A stretch of 17,902 nucleotides of DNA. Source: Euryarchaeota archaeon UBA501 (GTDB lineage Archaea > Thermoplasmatota > Poseidoniia > Poseidoniales > Thalassarchaeaceae). Location: positions 1 through 17,902 of the forward strand of contig DAVT01000027.1 of assembly GCA_002505685.1 (NCBI GenBank). The letters are read 5' to 3'. Positions 14,332-17,902 of this stretch are shown piece by piece. The position numbers and the translations under genes are program-made. Every line of letters begins with the position of its first letter. The stretch's first letter is position 1. The notes beneath the pieces were generated by a model. The model worked only from the letters and a program-made list of their open reading frames with translations, was not told the DNA's origin and made no database searches.

Positions 14332-15195
14332 TTATGTCTCACTCGCACGGAAACTGGTTTCGATAAGTTGCCAGTTCCGTGGTTCAATGGTTTGTTTGAC
14401 TCTGCGAACCGAGGCTTCTTGGCTCGAAGGAAGAATCAGACAGATAGCGGGCCCTGAACCAGATATGGTAGAAACACGGCAACCTAGAATGCTCATGTCA
14501 TTGCAGGTTTTCCGACCTTCAGAATCTCCGAGTGCGGAAGCAACTGCGCGGCCATTGTGGATCATGGCGTTGAAAATTTGCTCCTGTTCGACTGCTGAAA
14601 TCGCCTGCTGAAATTGTCCGGCAGCGAATTGGAATCGTTCGGGGTCTGGCTGAATTTCTCGGGAGCCTCGATCCAAGATGAGAACTGTCCAATCTTCGGT
14701 ATTTTGGATTTGACCTTGCATCAATACACCATCGATGGCAGGAACGGAAGGGTCCACAACTTTCCACCCGGGTTCAACCGCAGACCAAGAGTCGTCTACG
14801 GAACCTGTCATTGAGCAACCACAAGCCAGTTGTGCTGCGGTTGAGATGTCGACCATTTGATGATGTTCTAACGCAATTTCGGTTGCCTCGCAAAGAGCTC
14901 GGATACAAGCGATTGCCAAAGCCGCACTCGACTTCAGCCCTCGACCCATTGGAATATCAGAACGAATCGCCCAATGCAACTCTTCGGCCTCGGGCAACGG
15001 ATGACCTGCAGCAGACCACGCATCGACAACGGCGGGTAGCAAGCCGTGAGGGTCTTCAGGTTCCTTTTTTACAGGTGTATCTCGCAATTGAACTCTCGTT
15101 GAAATTTCGAGGCTCAGAGCGGCGCCATATCCCGCTCCCAAGGCGTGTAGGATGCTAGTCCCCCCGTGACCTTCGCCGCGTCCAAGTACTGCCAT
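14332..15195 (-). CDS. Shikimate kinase, archaeal GHMP-kinase type
   Basis: This 287-residue kinase of the GHMP superfamily phosphorylates shikimate in archaea and is unrelated to bacterial AroK. Family features are a short N-terminus with GEGHGGTSILHALGAGYG, the ATP-binding motif IPMGRGLKSSAA (81-92), typical of archaeal shikimate kinase, and a C-terminal SGSGPAICLI motif. Length is the usual 280-290. The start is clear: GGAGGGG (plus-strand 15201-15207) lies 5 bases before the ATG and directly follows the DHQ synthase stop. Gene spacing of 12 bases shows co-transcription. Homoserine kinase is in the same superfamily, but the GRGLKSS motif and the operon favour shikimate kinase. Confidence 0.92.
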   Translation of the reverse strand: MAVLGRGEGHGGTSILHALGAGYGAALSLEISTRVQLRDTPVKKEPEDPHGLLPAVVDAWSAAGHPLPEAEELHWAIRSDIPMGRGLKSSAALAIACIRALCEATEIALEHHQMVDISTAAQLACGCSMTGSVDDSWSAVEPGWKVVDPSVPAIDGVLMQGQIQNTEDWTVLILDRGSREIQPDPERFQFAAGQFQQAISAVEQEQIFNAMIHNGRAVASALGDSEGRKTCNDMSILGCRVSTISGSGPAICLILPSSQEASVRRVKQTIEPRNWQLIETSFRASET

Positions 15196-15207
15196 GATTG
15201 CCCCTCC

Positions 15208-16248
15208 TTAGCGCTCCTCGACCCCTGAGAGCACGTCCTGACCGATATGTCTAGCGCTTGAATAGACTTGCGCAAGAATGGAATCCCCAACCTCAATTGA
15301 TGTAACTGATGGCATTTCTCCGTTCGGAGATATTAGTCTCACGGTTTCTGCTTGTTGGACAAATGTTTGTCCTTCAACCTCACTTTCTTTGTGCCTGAAC
15401 CGGATAATCAGGAATGGACGAGATTCAATTTTCACACGACCTACTGTGGCATCACCCACGATACCTTTTGTATCACAAATAGCCACCAAATCCCCTGCTA
15501 CCAGTTCACTCAGATACTTGGTTGAACCATCTGCCATCAACACGTAGGCATGTACTGCCCCTGCATTGACTCTGAATGGGCGTGGGGGGACGAACTCGCT
15601 TTCCAGTGTCTCTCCATGAATGAGAGCCAATGCGCTTGCAGATGACCCGATTAGAAGTCCCTGACCAACATCTAGAATCGAAGTTAAATCAATACAAGCA
15701 CGATCTCCAAACCCTCCATCTTCAATGGCGAAAACCTCCACTTCTACCATACCCGGACTCTCTTCAGAAATTTCTTCCCCTTCTGAGCGGGATGCCAAGC
15801 GTTCGGCTGCAATAATCTGTGCATCTGCCCATATTTCTGCATCATTGGCTGGTAGCAATAGTCCATCAACACCGGTTTCAAGAGCGAATGCCGCTCCTCG
15901 AATGGCTTGTTTCGAATCAATTCTAGCCACCAATTTGGTCCCGGTTCCCTGTGATGCTGCAACGATATTCTCCAAAGGAATCATTTGCCAGTCACCTGTT
16001 GTCAAAACTACCCATGAAACCATGCCGACCATGGATTTTGCAGCATCTTGTCCTTCCACATCATCAATGTTCACATGTACGCCAATCGGTGTGGTTGCTG
16101 AATCGAGGATTCTTCCATCTTCACAAGCAAACAAAGGTGAATCTACCCAATCTGGAATGGTATCTCCAACCGCAAGCAAAACACGGTCAGCAGGATGGGA
16201 ATCCAATGGGCCTTCACGAACGCTTGCAGCATCCAACCACAATTCCAT
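15208..16248 (-). CDS. 3-dehydroquinate synthase II (archaeal AroB')
   Basis: This 346-residue enzyme performs oxidative deamination and ring closure of ADH to 3-dehydroquinate with NAD+, replacing the bacterial AroB. It aligns along its length with the archaeal family typified by MJ1249. The N-terminal half has DWQMIPLENIVA and ETGVDGLLLP, then GDRACIDLTSIL, GLLIGSSASALALIH, RPFRVNAGAVHAYVL, TKYLSELVAGD, and a C-terminal SSARHIGQD. A Glu/Ser-rich linker near residues 170-180 differs from relatives I can recall. GAGGTGA sits just before the ATG within the end of ADH synthase, and the gap between the genes is 9 bases. Direct adjacency with ADH synthase, which supplies its substrate, supports the call. 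Confidence 0.95.
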   Translation of the reverse strand: MELWLDAASVREGPLDSHPADRVLLAVGDTIPDWVDSPLFACEDGRILDSATTPIGVHVNIDDVEGQDAAKSMVGMVSWVVLTTGDWQMIPLENIVAASQGTGTKLVARIDSKQAIRGAAFALETGVDGLLLPANDAEIWADAQIIAAERLASRSEGEEISEESPGMVEVEVFAIEDGGFGDRACIDLTSILDVGQGLLIGSSASALALIHGETLESEFVPPRPFRVNAGAVHAYVLMADGSTKYLSELVAGDLVAICDTKGIVGDATVGRVKIESRPFLIIRFRHKESEVEGQTFVQQAETVRLISPNGEMPSVTSIEVGDSILAQVYSSARHIGQDVLSGVEER

Positions 16249-16257
16249 ATTGTCACC

Positions 16258-17043
16258 TCATGCACCATGGATGATTTCCCGCAGTTGGCGGATGCAGGCA
16301 GCAGGATCTCGAGAACCAAACACCTGACGACCCATACAAACACCGGAACCTCCAGCTGCCATGGCATATCGAACGATTTCCAGTATTTCAGAGAAATCGA
16401 CCCCTTTGGGGCCACCTGAAATCAAGACGGGGATGGGGACTGCTTCGCAGACCTTACGGAAACTTTCAGCGTTACCAGTCCAAGGTACCTTCACGGCATG
16501 ACAACCCAGTTCGTAGGCTACTCTAGCGGCATGTGCAACGCCTCCGGTAATATCGTTGGGAAGGACTACCAAGTTAGGGCCACGAGGATAGACCATGCCG
16601 AGAACGGGCATTGCTTCTTCATGCGCTTCAGCAGTCAATGCCCCCATGTCAATCAGCATTTGTGGTTCATTCTCATCTCCAAGGTTGATTTGTCCAGAGA
16701 CTCCTGTAGCCCCTCTCGTGCGTGCCTCGGAAGCGCTGGCAACTTTCACTTTGGATTGAGATTGATTACCCCCGTGGGCAGTCGATGCTGATACGTGACA
16801 GACAAATCCATCCCACCCAGTTCGACTTGATTGATGAGATAAAACACCCTTCTGGCAAACGATTGCGTCAGCCCCCCCGGCGATGATGGAGTCAACGACT
16901 GAATCCATCCGGTCAAGACCATCTTCTGGATATCCAGAAAGTCCGTGGTCCATCGGAATCCAAACACCACGACCATTGGGTAACAAGCGTTCGAGGCGAG
17001 AGGAGAGGTCTCCGCTCATGAATTGGCCCACTACTTCTTGCAT
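16258..17043 (-). CDS. 2-amino-3,7-dideoxy-D-threo-hept-6-ulosonate (ADH) synthase, class I aldolase family (archaeal AroA')
   Basis: This 261-residue TIM-barrel aldolase makes ADH from aspartate semialdehyde and a 6-deoxy-5-ketofructose-type sugar phosphate, the first committed step of archaeal aromatic synthesis. It matches the MJ0400 type: VWIPMDHG with Asp32, ADAIVCQKG, GMVYPRG with Tyr152, HAVKVPWTGN with Lys185 as the likely Schiff-base lysine, ISGGPKG, and GVCMGRQVFG as the phosphate-binding end. ATG 17043 was chosen. The frame opens at 17091, but that start overlaps exonuclease III, and a palindrome sits between. ATG 17019 is also possible. No ribosome binding site is seen, so the mRNA could have a very short leader. 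Fructose-bisphosphate aldolase activity is the alternative for this family; the neighbouring DHQ synthase II decides for ADH synthase. Confidence 0.93.
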   Translation of the reverse strand: MQEVVGQFMSGDLSSRLERLLPNGRGVWIPMDHGLSGYPEDGLDRMDSVVDSIIAGGADAIVCQKGVLSHQSSRTGWDGFVCHVSASTAHGGNQSQSKVKVASASEARTRGATGVSGQINLGDENEPQMLIDMGALTAEAHEEAMPVLGMVYPRGPNLVVLPNDITGGVAHAARVAYELGCHAVKVPWTGNAESFRKVCEAVPIPVLISGGPKGVDFSEILEIVRYAMAAGGSGVCMGRQVFGSRDPAACIRQLREIIHGA

Positions 17044-17053
17044 TTGAGCGTTT

Positions 17054-17082
17054 GTCGACCCGTAGGGTCGACTAAATATCCA
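17054..17082 (-). promoter_or_regulatory. Hairpin/palindrome and TATA-like element upstream of ADH synthase
   Basis: GTCGACCC (17054-17061), loop GTA, GGGTCGAC (17065-17072) is a perfect 8-bp inverted repeat. It overlaps the last base of the exonuclease III stop and ends 10 bases before the ADH synthase ATG. On the minus strand GATATTTA lies just upstream of it (about 17074-17081) and could be a TATA box for an internal promoter. The hairpin could instead end or attenuate the upstream transcript. Confidence 0.4.
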
Positions 17083-17848
17083 AATCGACAATCACAGGAG
17101 CGTGGTCGCTGACAACCAATCCACCTTCTCTCATCACAGAAGCGCGCTTCAGCAAGGGTGCAGCCGCGGCATTGGCCAATACGTAATCAATGCGCCAACC
17201 TCGATCTTTTTCTCGTGCTTGGCCTCGGTTTGACCACCAAGAGTACGGCCCCTTGCCGGGTCCAACGCTAATTCGCAACAAATCACTCCAACCTGAGGTC
17301 AATAATCGATCGAACCATTCTCGTTCATGGGGTAGGAATCCACTCATGTTTTTGTTTCCAACCGGATTCCAGATGTCGTCCTCTGTATGGGCGATATTGA
17401 GGTCTCCACACAGGAATACGGGTTCATCCAATTTCGTGAAAGGGCGCGCCCATTCAAGCAAATCTTCCATCCACTGCTCTTTCCATATTTGGCGTTCGAT
17501 TTTGTTGGAGCCACTTGGCAAATAGCAATTCAAACAATGTACGCCATTGTGAAAGGTGTGCAACATCCGGCCTTCCAAATCATCTGGGTCGAGATTGGTA
17601 CCAATTCCTCGCCCCATTTCGGTGAAGGGTTCTTTCGACCATGTCGCGACCCCCGAGTACCCTTTTTTCTCGGCAGGATGAAGCAATGTATGGGTCATTG
17701 GTGTATCCCAACCCTTGGGCAATTGCTCTGGTAATGCCCGCGTTTCTTGTAGCAACAAAATATCCGGATTGATACGTTCAACAAATTCATCCAAACCTTT
17801 GCGAATGGCGGCGCGAATACCATTCAGATTCCAAGTAACCAAACGCAT
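17072..17848 (-). CDS. xthA: Exodeoxyribonuclease III (AP endonuclease, ExoIII family)
   Basis: This 258-residue DNA repair enzyme of the exonuclease-endonuclease-phosphatase superfamily cuts DNA at abasic sites. Motifs in order: WNLNGIRA with Asn7, LLLQET with Glu35, GYSGVA (63-68), CYLPSG with Tyr109, GDLNIAH with Asp149 and Asn151, the DRGWRIDYVL block, and SDHAPV with Asp248 and His249. All catalytic positions are present and length is normal. GAGGCGG lies shortly before the ATG. It is 9 bases downstream of another minus-strand gene end and leads into the aromatic operon, with a hairpin between; there is no evident functional link to aromatic synthesis. Confidence 0.95.
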   Translation of the reverse strand: MRLVTWNLNGIRAAIRKGLDEFVERINPDILLLQETRALPEQLPKGWDTPMTHTLLHPAEKKGYSGVATWSKEPFTEMGRGIGTNLDPDDLEGRMLHTFHNGVHCLNCYLPSGSNKIERQIWKEQWMEDLLEWARPFTKLDEPVFLCGDLNIAHTEDDIWNPVGNKNMSGFLPHEREWFDRLLTSGWSDLLRISVGPGKGPYSWWSNRGQAREKDRGWRIDYVLANAAAAPLLKRASVMREGGLVVSDHAPVIVDLDI

Positions 17849-17857
17849 AGAACCGCC

Positions 17858-17902
17858 TCACTGCGAAAGATCTTTCACCTTCTCAACAAGGTCCATTCGC
17901 TT
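17858..17902 (-). CDS. C-terminal end of an upstream minus-strand gene (partial)
   Basis: The last 14 codons before a TGA at 17858-17860 read KRMDLVEKVKDLSQ, a plausible amphipathic helical end. The stop is 9 bases before the exonuclease III ATG, as expected for an operon partner. Nothing can be said about function, and the frame is supported only by position and by being open to the window edge. Confidence 0.4.
   Translation of the reverse strand, partial: KRMDLVEKVKDLSQ

Noticed and set aside
14292..14387. Longer chorismate synthase start at 14387
   Set aside because: It overlaps shikimate kinase by 56 bases and would read through the perfect hairpin; the conserved N-terminus begins at 14291 or 14285.
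1..17902. tRNA or rRNA genes, insertion sequences, attachment sites
   Set aside because: All spacers are short and I see no cloverleaf, transposase or terminal repeats.

Overview
The window most likely comes from a marine planktonic euryarchaeon of the Marine Group II/III type (Candidatus Poseidoniales or a relative). This is inferred from gene content, not from a marker gene. The strongest evidence is the right-hand operon, which encodes the archaeal version of the early aromatic amino-acid pathway: an aldolase-type ADH synthase, an archaeal 3-dehydroquinate synthase II, and a GHMP-type shikimate kinase. Secreted acidic proteins, T-rich stem-loops after genes, and GGAGG-like ribosome binding sites in short spacers fit the same picture. 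No rRNA, tRNA, CRISPR array or insertion sequence is visible, and no stretch longer than 300 bases lacks a gene.

Layout. (1) Bases 1-353, minus strand: the N-terminal part of a membrane-anchored protein resembling the eukaryotic CD36/LIMP-2 scavenger receptor family, cut by the window edge. It diverges from an AIM24/TIGR00266-family gene at 457-1155. (2) Bases 1224-6632, plus strand: a tight operon for a three-subunit molybdenum hydroxylase (2Fe-2S small subunit, molybdopterin large subunit, FAD medium subunit), followed by a secreted, C-terminally anchored surface protein. The FAD subunit carries the extra cysteine-rich loop known from 4-hydroxybenzoyl-CoA reductase, and the gene order small-large-medium matches hcrCAB. 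The complex is therefore closer to that family than to CO dehydrogenase. (3) Bases 6633-6829: a spacer with a terminator-like stem-loop, a TATA-like element and an 18-base perfect palindrome. (4) Bases 6830-11911, plus strand: a four-gene operon of a DUF4350-like membrane protein, a MoxR AAA+ ATPase with a long Ala-Pro N-terminal tail, a DUF58 protein and a six-helix membrane protein. (5) Bases 11914-17902, minus strand, converging with the previous operon at a 2-base gap: (end of an unknown gene) - exonuclease III - ADH synthase - DHQ synthase II - shikimate kinase - chorismate synthase - aspartate kinase.

How the genes work together. In archaea lacking DAHP synthase, the aromatic pathway starts from aspartate semialdehyde. 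Aspartate kinase makes the precursor of that compound, ADH synthase and DHQ synthase II convert it to dehydroquinate, and shikimate kinase and chorismate synthase act later. Dehydroquinase, shikimate dehydrogenase and EPSP synthase are not in the window. The DUF4350-MoxR-DUF58 set is a recognisable module in which a MoxR chaperone-type ATPase acts with a DUF58 partner on envelope proteins; its client is unknown here.

Most interesting points: the CD36-like fragment in an apparent archaeon; the [4Fe-4S]-loop molybdenum hydroxylase co-transcribed with a surface protein; and a set of short perfect hairpins, several with a CCC-N2/3-GGG core, lying immediately upstream of start codons.
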